Shown here in pieces: positions 33,099 to 41,476 of a DNA stretch of 64,000 bases. Source of the DNA: Lachnospiraceae bacterium JLR.KK002 (lineage in GTDB: Bacteria > Bacillota > Clostridia > Lachnospirales > Lachnospiraceae); assembly GCA_036941025.1 (NCBI GenBank), contig JAYMNP010000001.1:62001-126000 (forward strand), read 5' to 3'. The notes under the pieces are model-generated. The model was not told the origin of the DNA and made no database searches. It was given only the letters and a program-made list of their open reading frames with translations. How positions within the stretch are numbered: the stretch's first letter is position 1; each line of letters opens with the position of its first letter. Both the position numbers and the translations under genes were made by a program.

Positions 33099-33539
33099 TT
33101 ATTCTTCTATGTAGGCTGCTTTATCCAGAGCTGTCTGAATTGCGTTCAGCAGTACCATGGAGGTATATTGATTGTCATCTCCATAGGAAATATTTTCCAG
33201 AGACTGTTTCTCGTAAATCTGTCTGGTAAGGTTATCCAGAGCAGGCTGCATCAGAGGATACATGGCGGCAGTGGCTTCGTCCAGATTTACCAGCGTGATG
33301 GAATTGATGTGGCTGTCATCCACCACAACTTCCACATCTATGGCGTTGTCATTTAATTGTATGGAGGAAGTATAGACCCCCGCCGTATATTTCATGGTTT
33401 CTTCCGTATCCCTGGATTTGTTATCCGGCAGGAACATAAAAATCAGCAGTAAAATCAGCAGAATTCCAAGCACGGCGAAAATAGCTGTATAGACCACTTC
33501 TTTTAGATGCAGAACAACAATTTTGGTTTTTGAACTCAC
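33099..33539 (-). CDS. Membrane-anchored FMN-binding-domain-like protein
   Basis: A 146-residue protein with one N-terminal membrane helix (VVYTAIFAVLGILLILLLIFMFL, residues 15-37). The extracytoplasmic part, YTAGVYTSSIQLNDNAIDVEVVVDDSHINSI followed by a helical end, resembles the FMN_bind fold found in electron-transfer proteins, but the covalent-FMN Thr motif is not evident. The function is uncertain: a redox or small adhesion role is possible. The start has AAGGAGG upstream. Confidence 0.65.
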   Translation of the reverse strand: MSSKTKIVVLHLKEVVYTAIFAVLGILLILLLIFMFLPDNKSRDTEETMKYTAGVYTSSIQLNDNAIDVEVVVDDSHINSITLVNLDEATAAMYPLMQPALDNLTRQIYEKQSLENISYGDDNQYTSMVLLNAIQTALDKAAYIEE

Positions 33540-33599
33540 AGGATTCCTCCTTAATCTCTCTTTGAATTACTATATGAGAGAAAAAAGGAAAATATGCTA

Positions 33600-33628
33600 T
33601 TGACAAAAAAGGAAATTTATAGTATCAT
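33600..33628 (+). promoter_or_regulatory. tRNA-Gly promoter
   Basis: TTGACA at 33600-33605 and TATCAT at 33623-33628, 17 bp apart, 10 bases before the tRNA. Confidence 0.7.
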
Positions 33629-33637
33629 CTATGACAT

Positions 33638-33710
33638 GCGATAGTGGCGTAGTTGGTAACGCGCGACCTTGCCAAGGTCGAGACCGCGGGTTCGAGCCCC
33701 GTCTATCGCT
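33638..33710 (+). tRNA. tRNA-Gly (anticodon GCC)
   Basis: A complete cloverleaf: acceptor stem GCGATAG/CTATCGC with discriminator T, D-arm with AGTTGGTAAC, anticodon stem CGACC/GGTCG with loop TTGCCAA, and T-arm GGGTTCGAGCCCC. The 3' CCA is not encoded. A strong terminator follows, so it is transcribed alone. Confidence 0.96.
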
Positions 33711-33720
33711 TTTACGGATA

Positions 33721-33774
33721 ACAGCCGCAAACGTAAGGATTTTTCGATAAAATCGGGGTTTGCGGCTGTTTTTG
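33721..33774 (+). terminator. tRNA-Gly terminator
   Basis: ACAGCCGCAAAC pairs perfectly with GTTTGCGGCTGT around a 25-base loop, followed by TTTTG. Confidence 0.88.
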
Positions 33775-33898
33775 ATAAAATTTGATACATATATTGACAA
33801 ATATAAGCCATATTTTTATGATACAAACAGGTAACTGATAATGATATGACAGTATGCTCGGATGGGCAGGTAAATCTGATGAAAGGAGAATCAGAAAG

Positions 33899-34078
33899 AT
33901 GGAGGGTTTGGAAATGACAGAAAAAGAGCAGGCGGCAATTATGATTGATATTTACACAGATTTACAGAGGATTCAAAAAGCAGAGGATAAAGATAAAGAA
34001 TTATCCAACCAGCTTCGTAAAGCGAAAGCTAAACTGGAAGCCCTTGGGGTTGTAACTGAGAATTTAATCATTGATTAA
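33899..34078 (+). CDS. Small coiled-coil protein, unknown function
   Basis: A 59-residue, highly charged peptide with heptad-like helices (KEQAAIMIDIYTDLQRIQKAEDKDKELSNQ), likely one amphipathic coiled coil. AAAGGAG lies 10 bases before 33899; an internal ATG at 33914 with GGAGG is an alternative start. No family is recognised. A very short frame and a long hairpin follow before the methyltransferase gene. Confidence 0.55.
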   Translation: MEGLEMTEKEQAAIMIDIYTDLQRIQKAEDKDKELSNQLRKAKAKLEALGVVTENLIID

Positions 34079-34099
34079 GAAAAGAAAGAGGTGACAGTA

Positions 34100-34192
34100 A
34101 TGAATGCCATGCGAGATAAATACCCGGTGCAGTGACAGAGCCTGATAACAGGTTGCATCGGGGGATTGTTGTGTTATCAGGAAGCTGCACCG
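34100..34192 (+). promoter_or_regulatory. Possible leader peptide and hairpin before the methyltransferase
   Basis: GAGGTGA precedes an 11-codon frame (34100-34135, MNAMRDKYPVQ). Its end overlaps a long stem: CGGTGCAG (34125-34132) with CTGCACCG (34185-34192), and CCTGATAACA (34141-34150) with TGTTATCAGG (34172-34181). There is no T-run. Ribosomes on the short frame would open the hairpin, as in translational attenuators, but the short frame could also be the start of a gene whose middle was lost. Confidence 0.4.
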
Positions 34193-34233
34193 AATCGTGG
34201 AAAATCTCATATGCGAAAAGGAGCAGGAAAAAG

Positions 34234-34995
34234 ATGGAAAAAGAAACATATTTAAAATTATGGCTGCAGGAAGAAGAACAGGCCCATATCCATGGCTGGG
34301 ATTTTTCCCACATCAGCGGGAGATACGAAGAAGAACAGGATTTGCCCTGGAATTACAGAGAGATTGTCAGACATTATAGGAGACCTGAGCAGAAGCTGCT
34401 GGATGTTGAAACAGGGGGTGGGGAATTTCTCTTATCTCTGAATCATCCCTGCTGTAATCTGGCGGCTACGGAGAATTATCCGCCCAATGTGGAGTTATGT
34501 AAAGAGAAATTACTGCCTCTGGGCATTGATTTCAGGGAGGCGGATGGCGGCGGCAGGCTGCCCTTTGGCGACGGGAGTTTTGATTTGATTCTCAACCGGC
34601 ACGGCAGCTTTCATCCGGCAGAAACATCACGGCTGTTAAAAGATGGAGGCATATTTATTACCGAACAGGTAGGTGCGGAAAATGACCGGGAACTGGTGGA
34701 ATTATTGCTTGATGATGTGCCGGAACTTCCATTTCCCAAACAGTATCTGTGTATAGCAGAACAGGAGTTCCGGGAAGCGGGCCTTACTATTATAAGGGCG
34801 GAGGAAGCCTTTCGTCCCATAAAGTTCCGGGATGTGGGGGCCCTTGTCTGGTTTGCCCGTGTAATACCCTGGGAATTTCCTGGTTTTAATGTAAGAGGTT
34901 GTCAGGAAAATCTGTATCGTGCCCAGGAACTGCTGGAACGGGAAGGCGTGATAGAGGGAAAAATTCACCGTTTTCTTCTGGTTGCCAGGAAATAA
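34234..34995 (+). CDS. Class I SAM-dependent methyltransferase
   Basis: A 253-residue cytoplasmic methyltransferase. Motif I is slightly altered (LLDVETGGGEFLLSL instead of D-x-G-x-G), followed by the acidic strand end ATENYPPNV, GIDFREADGGGRLPFGDGSFDLILNRH (motifs II-III) and LLKDGGIFITEQVG. The substrate cannot be read; the closest general type is the small-molecule or tRNA-like methyltransferase 11 class. The start at 34234 has AAAGGAG upstream. Confidence 0.85.
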   Translation: MEKETYLKLWLQEEEQAHIHGWDFSHISGRYEEEQDLPWNYREIVRHYRRPEQKLLDVETGGGEFLLSLNHPCCNLAATENYPPNVELCKEKLLPLGIDFREADGGGRLPFGDGSFDLILNRHGSFHPAETSRLLKDGGIFITEQVGAENDRELVELLLDDVPELPFPKQYLCIAEQEFREAGLTIIRAEEAFRPIKFRDVGALVWFARVIPWEFPGFNVRGCQENLYRAQELLEREGVIEGKIHRFLLVARK

Positions 34996-34998
34996 CTG

Positions 34999-35046
34999 AA
35001 AAACAGGAGCTTTCACCGGATTTCCTGAGTGAAAGCTCCTGTTTTC
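34999..35046. terminator. Strong bidirectional terminator
   Basis: AAAACAGGAGCTTTCAC pairs with GTGAAAGCTCCTGTTTT over 17 bases around a 12-base loop. It serves the methyltransferase and the convergent gene at 35056. Confidence 0.9.
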
Positions 35047-35055
35047 CATGGTTTC

Positions 35056-35316
35056 TTATTCAGCGGATGCTTCTTCCGTATACAGGCCGCTCATGTATTC
35101 ATTTAATGCGCTTAAATCAACCTCCGTCTGGGAGGGAGTCTTTTTATCTTCTTTATGGAAATATCCGAATGCGGAATATCCCAGCCATCCGACAATGGCA
35201 ACGCCCACTATGGTACTGCTTATGGTAAGGGCTGTGCGTTTCATTTTCTCCCGTTTCATGATTTTCTTCCGGTTGGCTTTTTCTTCCTTATATCGGTCTA
35301 CTTTTTTCTGGCTCAT
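35056..35316 (-). CDS. Small single-span membrane protein, unknown
   Basis: An 86-residue protein: a very basic N-terminus (KKVDRYKEEKANRKKIMKREK), one membrane helix (ALTISSTIVGVAIVGWLGYSAFGYF, residues 29-53) and an acidic tail. The positive-inside rule puts the N-terminus in the cytoplasm. No family is recognised. An AAGGAGA site precedes it. Confidence 0.6.
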   Translation of the reverse strand: MSQKKVDRYKEEKANRKKIMKREKMKRTALTISSTIVGVAIVGWLGYSAFGYFHKEDKKTPSQTEVDLSALNEYMSGLYTEEASAE

Positions 35317-35481
35317 AATTATTCTCCTTGTAATTTTATTAAATGAGCTGTCTGTCAGCTTTTAATCTTCTACAGTATACACCATTTTTGTGAAAAAATC
35401 TTAAAAAAATACAAAAAAATGAAAAATTATGTTATGATGATTCAGGCAAGAGGAAAACTATACAAAAACAAGGAGAAAGCA

Positions 35482-36330
35482 ATGAGTTTGGCAGATCATA
35501 TCTTTATAGAAATGTGCCGGGATATTCTGGACAACGGCTTCAGTACGGAGGGTGAAAAGGTGCGTCCCCGCTGGGAGGATGGAGTCAGCGCCTATACCAT
35601 TAAAAAATTCGGCGTAGTTAATCGCTATGACCTGTCCAGAGAATTTCCGGCAATTACCCTGCGCAGAACTGCCATTAAGAGCTGTACCGATGAAATGCTC
35701 TGGATCTGGCAGAAGAAATCCAATAATATTAGAGATTTGAACAGTCATATCTGGGATGAATGGGCAGATGAGACAGGCTCCATTGGAAAGGCATACGGCT
35801 ATCAGATGGGAGTAAAACATCGGTACAGAGAAGGTATGATGGACCAGGTAGACCGGGTCATTTATGATTTGAAGCATAATCCCTACAGCCGGAGGATTCT
35901 GACAAATCTCTATGTCCATCAGGATTTGAGCGAGATGAATCTCTATCCCTGTGCCTACAGCATGACCTTTAATGTGATTCAGAAGCCGGGGCAGGAGAAG
36001 ATGACCCTGAATGCAGTGTTAAATCAGCGTTCTCAGGATGTGCTGACGGCCAATAACTGGAATGTGTGCCAGTATGCGGTGCTTATGCATATGCTGGCAC
36101 AGGTCTGCGATATGGAAGCCGGGGAACTGGTTCATGTGATTGCAGACGCCCATATTTATGACAGGCATATTCCGCTGGTACGGGAGCTGATTACACGGGA
36201 TACTTATCCGGCGCCGGAATTCTGGCTGAATCCGGAGGTGAAGGATTTCTATGAATTTACCAGGGATGACGTCAGGCTGGAGCATTATGTGACAGGGCCC
36301 CAGATTACGGATATTCCCGTGGCAGTTTAG
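35482..36330 (+). CDS. thyA: Thymidylate synthase
   Basis: A 282-residue ThyA that makes dTMP from dUMP with methylene-tetrahydrofolate. The active-site Cys lies in YPCAYSMTFNV; the nucleotide-binding RSQD is in LNQRSQDVLTANNWNVCQYAVL, and VHVIADAHIYDRHIPLV is the late conserved block. The start at 35482 has AAGGAG 7 bases upstream; a longer frame from 35419 is not supported. The dihydrofolate reductase gene follows by 43 bases, the usual pairing since ThyA turns tetrahydrofolate into dihydrofolate. Confidence 0.94.
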   Translation: MSLADHIFIEMCRDILDNGFSTEGEKVRPRWEDGVSAYTIKKFGVVNRYDLSREFPAITLRRTAIKSCTDEMLWIWQKKSNNIRDLNSHIWDEWADETGSIGKAYGYQMGVKHRYREGMMDQVDRVIYDLKHNPYSRRILTNLYVHQDLSEMNLYPCAYSMTFNVIQKPGQEKMTLNAVLNQRSQDVLTANNWNVCQYAVLMHMLAQVCDMEAGELVHVIADAHIYDRHIPLVRELITRDTYPAPEFWLNPEVKDFYEFTRDDVRLEHYVTGPQITDIPVAV

Positions 36331-36373
36331 GATTTCCCATGGAGTTTAACTGATTTGGACAGGAGGACAGGCT

Positions 36374-36877
36374 ATGAATTTAATTGCGGCAGTGGATAAA
36401 AACTGGGCCATCGGCATGGACAATAAGCTGTTGGTGCGGATTCCGGAAGATATGAAATCGTTTCAGAAAATGACCACGGGAAAAGTGGTGGTGGTGGGCA
36501 GGAAGACGCTGGAAACCTTTCCTGGCGGCCAGCCATTGAAAAACAGGACGAATATTGTGCTCACATCTAACCGGGAGTTTCAGGTGAAAGGGGCTCAGGT
36601 GGCGCACAGTATGGAAGAGCTTCTGGAAGAACTGAAACAGTATGACAGCCGGGACGTCTATATAGCGGGCGGGGAAAGTGTTTACCGGCAAATGGCGGAT
36701 TTGTGCGATACGGCTTATATTACGAAAATTGATTATGAATATCGGGCGGACGCATGGTTCCCGAATCTGGACGAGAGAGAGGAATGGGAACTGGCGGCGG
36801 ACAGCGAGGAACAGACGTATTTTGATCTGGAATATTATTTTCTGAAATATGAGAAAAAGATAAAAGAGGCGGAATAA
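36374..36877 (+). CDS. folA: Dihydrofolate reductase
   Basis: A 167-residue NADPH-dependent reductase regenerating tetrahydrofolate. It has LIAAVDKNWAIGMDNKLLVRIPEDMKSFQ (substrate loop and catalytic Asp/Glu region), TTGKVVVVGRKTLETFPGGQPLKNR, and DVYIAGGESVYRQMAD, the NADPH-binding block. The AEC permease begins 1 base after its stop. Confidence 0.94.
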   Translation: MNLIAAVDKNWAIGMDNKLLVRIPEDMKSFQKMTTGKVVVVGRKTLETFPGGQPLKNRTNIVLTSNREFQVKGAQVAHSMEELLEELKQYDSRDVYIAGGESVYRQMADLCDTAYITKIDYEYRADAWFPNLDEREEWELAADSEEQTYFDLEYYFLKYEKKIKEAE

Positions 36878-36878
36878 A

Positions 36879-37829
36879 ATGAGTAATTTTATGTTCAGCC
36901 TCAACGTGACCATTCCCATTTTTCTGGTGATGGTGCTGGGCTGGGGACTCAGGCAGACCGGAATGCTGAATGATAATTTTGTGACGGTGGCAAATAAGTT
37001 TAATTTTCAGGTAACCCTGCCCGTATTGCTGCTGCGGGATATTTCTTCCGTGGATATCCGGGCTGTATTCGATTTGCATTATGTACTGTTCTGTGCGCTG
37101 GCCAGTTCTGCCTGTTTCTGGCTCATCTGGGCCGGAACCAGACTGTTTCTGAAAGACCGGTATATGACGGGGGCCTTTGTACAGGCCTCTTTCCGCAGCA
37201 GTGCGGCGGTGATGGGCCTCGCTTTCATCCAGAATATCTACGGACAGTCCGCCATGGGCCCCCTGATGATTGTGGGGGCAGTGCCCCTCTACAATATTTA
37301 TTCTGTAATCGTACTGACTTTTGAGGGACAGCAGAATCAGAATACAGATAAAAAAGCAAAAATCCGGGAGGCCTGTATCAATATTCTGAAAAATCCCATC
37401 ATAATAAGTATTTTCCTGGGGCTTCTGATTTCACTGGGAAGGATTCAGTTTCCGGTGATGGTGGATAAAACCATAAACAATGTGGCTCAGATGGCCACGC
37501 CTCTGGCGCTGGTTACGCTGGGTGCAGGCTTTGAAGGAAAAAAGGCTCTGACAAAACTGAAACCTACGCTGGCGGCTTCCCTGATAAAACTGGCGGCGCA
37601 GCCTGCGGTATTTGTGCCGGTTGCTCTGGTGCTGGGCTTTGAAGGAGAAAAACTGATTGGGATTCTGATTATGCTGGCTTCTCCCACTACCCCAAGCTGC
37701 TATATTATGGCAAAAAATATGGGCAATGACGGAACGCTGACGGCCAGTGTGGTGGTAGCCACCACGCTGCTGGCGTCTTTTACCCTGACCGGATGGATTT
37801 TTCTGTTAAAGACGCTGGGGTATATTTAA
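36879..37829 (+). CDS. AEC-family (auxin efflux carrier-like) transporter
   Basis: A 316-residue permease with about ten membrane helices in two halves, typical of bacterial AEC carriers for organic acids such as malate. Recognisable blocks are VTIPIFLVMVLGWGLRQTG at the start, a conserved FRSSAAVMGLAFI, MVDKTINNVAQMATPLALVTLGAGF near the middle and LASPTTPSCYIMAKNMGND near the end. It is tightly linked to folA, but no functional link to folate is known; co-transcription is likely. Confidence 0.87.
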   Translation: MSNFMFSLNVTIPIFLVMVLGWGLRQTGMLNDNFVTVANKFNFQVTLPVLLLRDISSVDIRAVFDLHYVLFCALASSACFWLIWAGTRLFLKDRYMTGAFVQASFRSSAAVMGLAFIQNIYGQSAMGPLMIVGAVPLYNIYSVIVLTFEGQQNQNTDKKAKIREACINILKNPIIISIFLGLLISLGRIQFPVMVDKTINNVAQMATPLALVTLGAGFEGKKALTKLKPTLAASLIKLAAQPAVFVPVALVLGFEGEKLIGILIMLASPTTPSCYIMAKNMGNDGTLTASVVVATTLLASFTLTGWIFLLKTLGYI

Positions 37830-37914
37830 ATTTCGTGAAGAATGACACTTTCCCAAATGAAAGATTTCTGTTACAATAGAGCGGATACTATAAATTAAGA
37901 CAGAGGTGAATCTT

Positions 37915-39639
37915 ATGGCGATGGATATAACAGGAAGAAAATTATTTGTAAAAGCATTGCTGGAAGAAGGGATTGACACCGTGTTCGGTTATCCCGGCGG
38001 CATGGTAACAGATATTCTGGATGAATTATATAAACATGAAGAAATTGAACTGGTACTGCCCAGGCATGAGCAGGGGCTGATTCACGAAGCGGAGGGCTAT
38101 GCGAAAGCCACGGGTACCGTGGGGGTTTGCGTGGTAACCAGCGGTCCGGGAGCCACCAACGTGATTACGGGTCTTGCAGACGCCCATTACGATAACATTC
38201 CGCTGGTATGTATTACCGGGCAGGTACCGTTGAATCTCATTGGAAATGACGCCTTTCAGGAGGTGGATATTGTAGGTATGACCCGCAGTATCACTAAATA
38301 CGGTGTGACAGTGCGCGACCGGAAGGATTTGGGGAAGATTCTGAAAATGGCCTTTCATATTGCCAGAACCGGAAAACCGGGGCCGGTGCTGATTGATTTG
38401 CCAAAAGATATTCAGACAGCCACCGGGCCGGGAGAATATCCCAAATCCGTATCCATACGCGGATACAAACCCAATGAAAGCGTTCATATTGGCCAGCTGA
38501 AAAAGGGTTACAAGCTGCTGAAAGCTGCCAGGAAACCTCTGTTTCTGGTGGGCGGAGGCGTTAATATCGCCAGAGCCAATGAGAAAATGTTAAAGCTGGT
38601 GGAACAGACCAGAGTACCGGTGGTAACCACTATTATGGGCAAAGGGGCCATTCCCACCGGCCATCCGTATTATATCGGCAACAGCGGTATGCACGGAAAA
38701 TATGCGGCCAATATTGCGGTGGGCCAGTGCGACGTGCTGTTTTCCATCGGCACCAGGTTCAATGACCGGATTACCGGGGATTTGAATGAATTTGCGCCGA
38801 ATGCCCAGATTGTACATGTGGACATTGACACAGCGGCTATATCCAGAAATGTGGTGGTGGACGTGCCCATTGTTGCGGACGCAAATCTGGCTCTGGAAAA
38901 ACTGCTGGAATGGGCGGAACCTCAGGATACGGAAGAATGGCTGGCTCAGATTCGGGAATGGGATAAGGAAAATCCGCTGGAAATGCGCAGAGACAAAGGC
39001 ATGACGCCCCAGATGATCATGGAGCAGATAAATGAACAGTTCCCGGAGGGAATTGTTGTGACAGACGTGGGCCAGCACCAGATGTGGGCGGCCCAGTACA
39101 TAGAGCTGAATGAGAAGAAGCAGTATATTACTTCCGGCGGCCTTGGCACCATGGGCTTTGGATTTCCGGCGGCCATCGGCGCCAAAATCGGCTGCCCTGA
39201 GAAACAGGTGGTATGTATCACCGGCGACGGCGGAATGCAGATGAATCTGCAGGAACTGGCCACTGCCATGACCCAGGAGGCAAATGTAATTGTGTGTATT
39301 CTTAACAATTATTATCTGGGGATGGTGCGGCAGATGCAGCAGCTTTTCTATGGCAAGCGCTACAAAGCCACCTGCCTGCGGCGGAGGAAAAACTGCCCCA
39401 ATGACTGTAAAGGCCCCAATCCGGCCTGCCCCCCCTACGAGCCGGATTTCGTAAAGCTGGCGGAAAGTTATGGAGCCTGCGGTATTCGTGTCACAAAAGA
39501 AGAAGAAATTGCCCCTGCATTCGAGAAGGCCAAAGAGCAGAATGTGCCTGTCTTAATCGAATTTATGATTGCAGCAGAGGAAATTGTGCTGCCCATGGTA
39601 AAAGGCGGCAATCCCATGACGGAAATGATTTTGAAATAG
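37915..39639 (+). CDS. ilvB: Acetolactate synthase, large subunit
   Basis: A 574-residue ThDP enzyme for the first common step of valine, leucine and isoleucine synthesis. The catalytic Glu is in PRHEQGLIHEAEGYA; the ThDP motif is GDGGMQMNLQELATAMTQEANVIVCILNN near residue 440; FAD/regulatory regions look normal. An unusual Cys-rich insert lies at Cys487, 494, 498 and 505 in CLRRRKNCPNDC and beyond (C-x6-C-x3-C-x6-C). ilvN follows after 15 bases. AGAGGTGA precedes the start at 37915. Confidence 0.93.
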   Translation: MAMDITGRKLFVKALLEEGIDTVFGYPGGMVTDILDELYKHEEIELVLPRHEQGLIHEAEGYAKATGTVGVCVVTSGPGATNVITGLADAHYDNIPLVCITGQVPLNLIGNDAFQEVDIVGMTRSITKYGVTVRDRKDLGKILKMAFHIARTGKPGPVLIDLPKDIQTATGPGEYPKSVSIRGYKPNESVHIGQLKKGYKLLKAARKPLFLVGGGVNIARANEKMLKLVEQTRVPVVTTIMGKGAIPTGHPYYIGNSGMHGKYAANIAVGQCDVLFSIGTRFNDRITGDLNEFAPNAQIVHVDIDTAAISRNVVVDVPIVADANLALEKLLEWAEPQDTEEWLAQIREWDKENPLEMRRDKGMTPQMIMEQINEQFPEGIVVTDVGQHQMWAAQYIELNEKKQYITSGGLGTMGFGFPAAIGAKIGCPEKQVVCITGDGGMQMNLQELATAMTQEANVIVCILNNYYLGMVRQMQQLFYGKRYKATCLRRRKNCPNDCKGPNPACPPYEPDFVKLAESYGACGIRVTKEEEIAPAFEKAKEQNVPVLIEFMIAAEEIVLPMVKGGNPMTEMILK

Positions 39640-39654
39640 GAAGGGGGAACTGGA

Positions 39655-40197
39655 ATGAAAAACAGATGGATTGCACTGTATGTGGAAAACCAGGTGGGTG
39701 TGCTGGCCAAGGTTTCCGGTCTTTTTTCCGGGAAATCCTATAACCTGCAGAGTCTGACCGTGGGAACCACGGAAGATGAAACCGTATCCCGCATGACGAT
39801 TTGCGTTACCAGCGACGATATCACCTTTGAACAGATTAAGAAACAGTTAAACCGGATGGTGGAAGTAATTAAAGTCATAGATTTGACGGATATGCCCATC
39901 CATATGAAAGAAATCCTGTTTGCCAAAGTAAAGGAATGCTCCGTTGCGGAAAAGGCAGAGCTGTTCCAGATTGCCCAGGTATTTCAGGTAGAGGTGACCG
40001 ATATCGGCACAGACAGCGTACTGCTGGAATGCAAAATGACGGAGCGGCGCAACAATGAACTGATTGATTTGCTGAGAAGCAAATATAAACATATTGAGAT
40101 TGTCCGGGGAGGGGCGGTGGCCATTGAGTCCATCAGCACTTCCTGCGCCGGAAGATCAGAGTATTTCCGTCTGGCCCATCGGCCGAAAACCGTATAA
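39655..40197 (+). CDS. ilvN: Acetolactate synthase, small regulatory subunit
   Basis: A 180-residue regulatory subunit that carries valine feedback inhibition. The N-terminal ACT domain reads IALYVENQVGVLAKVSGLFSGKSYNLQSLTVG; the second domain follows with MKEILFAKVKEC and ALS_ss_C features. The last residues (HRPKTV) are encoded inside a 23-bp sequence that is repeated 44 bases later, so the stop lies in a small local duplication. Confidence 0.92.
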   Translation: MKNRWIALYVENQVGVLAKVSGLFSGKSYNLQSLTVGTTEDETVSRMTICVTSDDITFEQIKKQLNRMVEVIKVIDLTDMPIHMKEILFAKVKECSVAEKAELFQIAQVFQVEVTDIGTDSVLLECKMTERRNNELIDLLRSKYKHIEIVRGGAVAIESISTSCAGRSEYFRLAHRPKTV

Positions 40198-40244
40198 AAT
40201 CATAGTGTTTTTTGATGGCTTATCGGCCGAAAACCGTATAAAAT
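40178..40244 (+). repeat. 23-bp direct repeat (44-bp period) at the ilvN end
   Basis: The sequence at 40178-40200 is repeated exactly at 40222-40244 (ATCGGCCGAAAACCG at the start of each). The first copy contains the ilvN stop codon. It looks like a recent 44-bp tandem duplication. Confidence 0.85.
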
Positions 40245-40292
40245 TCAGAAGATTTCCGGCTGGTTTGTCAGACGGAGGAGGGAGCGTGAAAC

Positions 40293-40814
40293 ATGCGTAA
40301 AATTTTGGTGGTTGTGGATATGCAGAAGGATTTTATTGACGGTTCCCTTGGAACAGAAGAAGCACAGGCCATTGTAAATCACGTTATTAAGAAAATGAAA
40401 TCTTATGAAAAATCAGATATCTATCTGACCAGAGATACCCATGGGGAGGATTACCTGGAAACCGCCGAAGGAAAGAAGCTGCCGGTGGTTCATTGTGTGA
40501 AAGATACGGAAGGGTGGCAGCTTCATCCGGAAATCGAGGCACTGGCAGAGCCTTCCCATATCATTGACAAACCCACTTTCGGCTCCCTGGGACTGATGGA
40601 ACTGCTGAAGCAGGAAAACGAAAGGGAGACGTTGGAGCTGGAACTGGCGGGACTGTGCACCGATATCTGTGTGGTGAGCAACGCCCTTCTTCTGAAGGCA
40701 GCCATGCCGGAAATTACCATCCGGGTGGATGCGTCCTGCTGTGCAGGCGTAACGCCTGAGTCCCATAAGGCGGCGCTGCTTACCATGGGCATGTGCCAGA
40801 TAGAAACTGAGTGA
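40293..40814 (+). CDS. Isochorismatase-family cysteine hydrolase (nicotinamidase-like)
   Basis: A 173-residue hydrolase with the family triad: Asp in VVVDMQKDFIDG (residue 10), Lys in IIDKPTFGS (about 93) and Cys in AGLCTDICVVSNALLL (about 130), followed by the usual VDASCCAGVTPESHKAAL. Nicotinamidase is the commonest activity in this size class, but biuret-type amidase or isochorismatase activity cannot be excluded. The metal-binding D-x-H of classical PncA is partly visible as TRDTHGEDY. HD hydrolase gene follows after 45 bases. Confidence 0.85.
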   Translation: MRKILVVVDMQKDFIDGSLGTEEAQAIVNHVIKKMKSYEKSDIYLTRDTHGEDYLETAEGKKLPVVHCVKDTEGWQLHPEIEALAEPSHIIDKPTFGSLGLMELLKQENERETLELELAGLCTDICVVSNALLLKAAMPEITIRVDASCCAGVTPESHKAALLTMGMCQIETE

Positions 40815-40859
40815 CAGAAGACCGGCGTATGTGCCGGACAAAGTGACAGGAGGAAAGCT

Positions 40860-41447
40860 ATGCTGCCCACGAGAGAACAGGCGGAGGAACTTTTAAGAGA
40901 AGGGGAAGCGTGCAATCCCGGCCCCTGGGGAAATCACTGCCGTGTGGCCGCTCACTGTGCGGGAAAAATAGCGCAGGCGTGCGGGGACATGGATGGGGAG
41001 AAAGCCTGGATTCTCGGCCTGCTGCACGACATCGGAAGAAAATTTGGCGCAAGGCACCTGGGACATGTATCGGACGGATATTCCTATATGATGTCACTGG
41101 GGTATGATGAGGCGGCGAAAATCTGCCTGACCCATTCTTTTCATAATCAGACCACCGACGGGTATATCGGGCGGTTTGATACCACGCAGGAGGAGATGAA
41201 GCTGATTGAAGACAGGCTGAAAACTGTGGAGATGGATGATTATGACAGACTGATTCAGTTATGTGATTCGCTGGCAGGGGCGGAAGGCGTGCTGGACATT
41301 GAGGAGCGGATGGGAGATGTGAAGCGCAGGTATGGCGCATATCCGCAGGAAAAATGGGACAGCAATCTGAATTTGCTGAAGTATTTTGAAAAAAAGACGG
41401 GCAGGGACATTTATTCTGTGGTGGAAAAAGATACGTTCCGTCCATAA
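40860..41447 (+). CDS. HD-domain phosphohydrolase
   Basis: A 195-residue metal-dependent hydrolase. The HD motif is seen as NHCRVAAHCAGKIAQ (first His), GLLHDIGRKFG (His-Asp) and LIQLCDSLAG (last Asp). Such proteins cleave phosphomonoesters or nucleotides; the substrate is not readable. AGGAGGAAAGCT precedes the start. It lies between the cysteine hydrolase and a LytTR regulator with short gaps, so the three may be co-transcribed. Confidence 0.87.
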   Translation: MLPTREQAEELLREGEACNPGPWGNHCRVAAHCAGKIAQACGDMDGEKAWILGLLHDIGRKFGARHLGHVSDGYSYMMSLGYDEAAKICLTHSFHNQTTDGYIGRFDTTQEEMKLIEDRLKTVEMDDYDRLIQLCDSLAGAEGVLDIEERMGDVKRRYGAYPQEKWDSNLNLLKYFEKKTGRDIYSVVEKDTFRP

Positions 41448-41476
41448 ACAGATATTGGTATGAGGAGATTTGAGCC

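Noticed and set aside
37830..37914. T-box or leucine attenuator before ilvB
   Set aside because: The gap is only 85 bases and shows neither a T-box sequence nor a terminator hairpin; the same holds for the region before ilvE.
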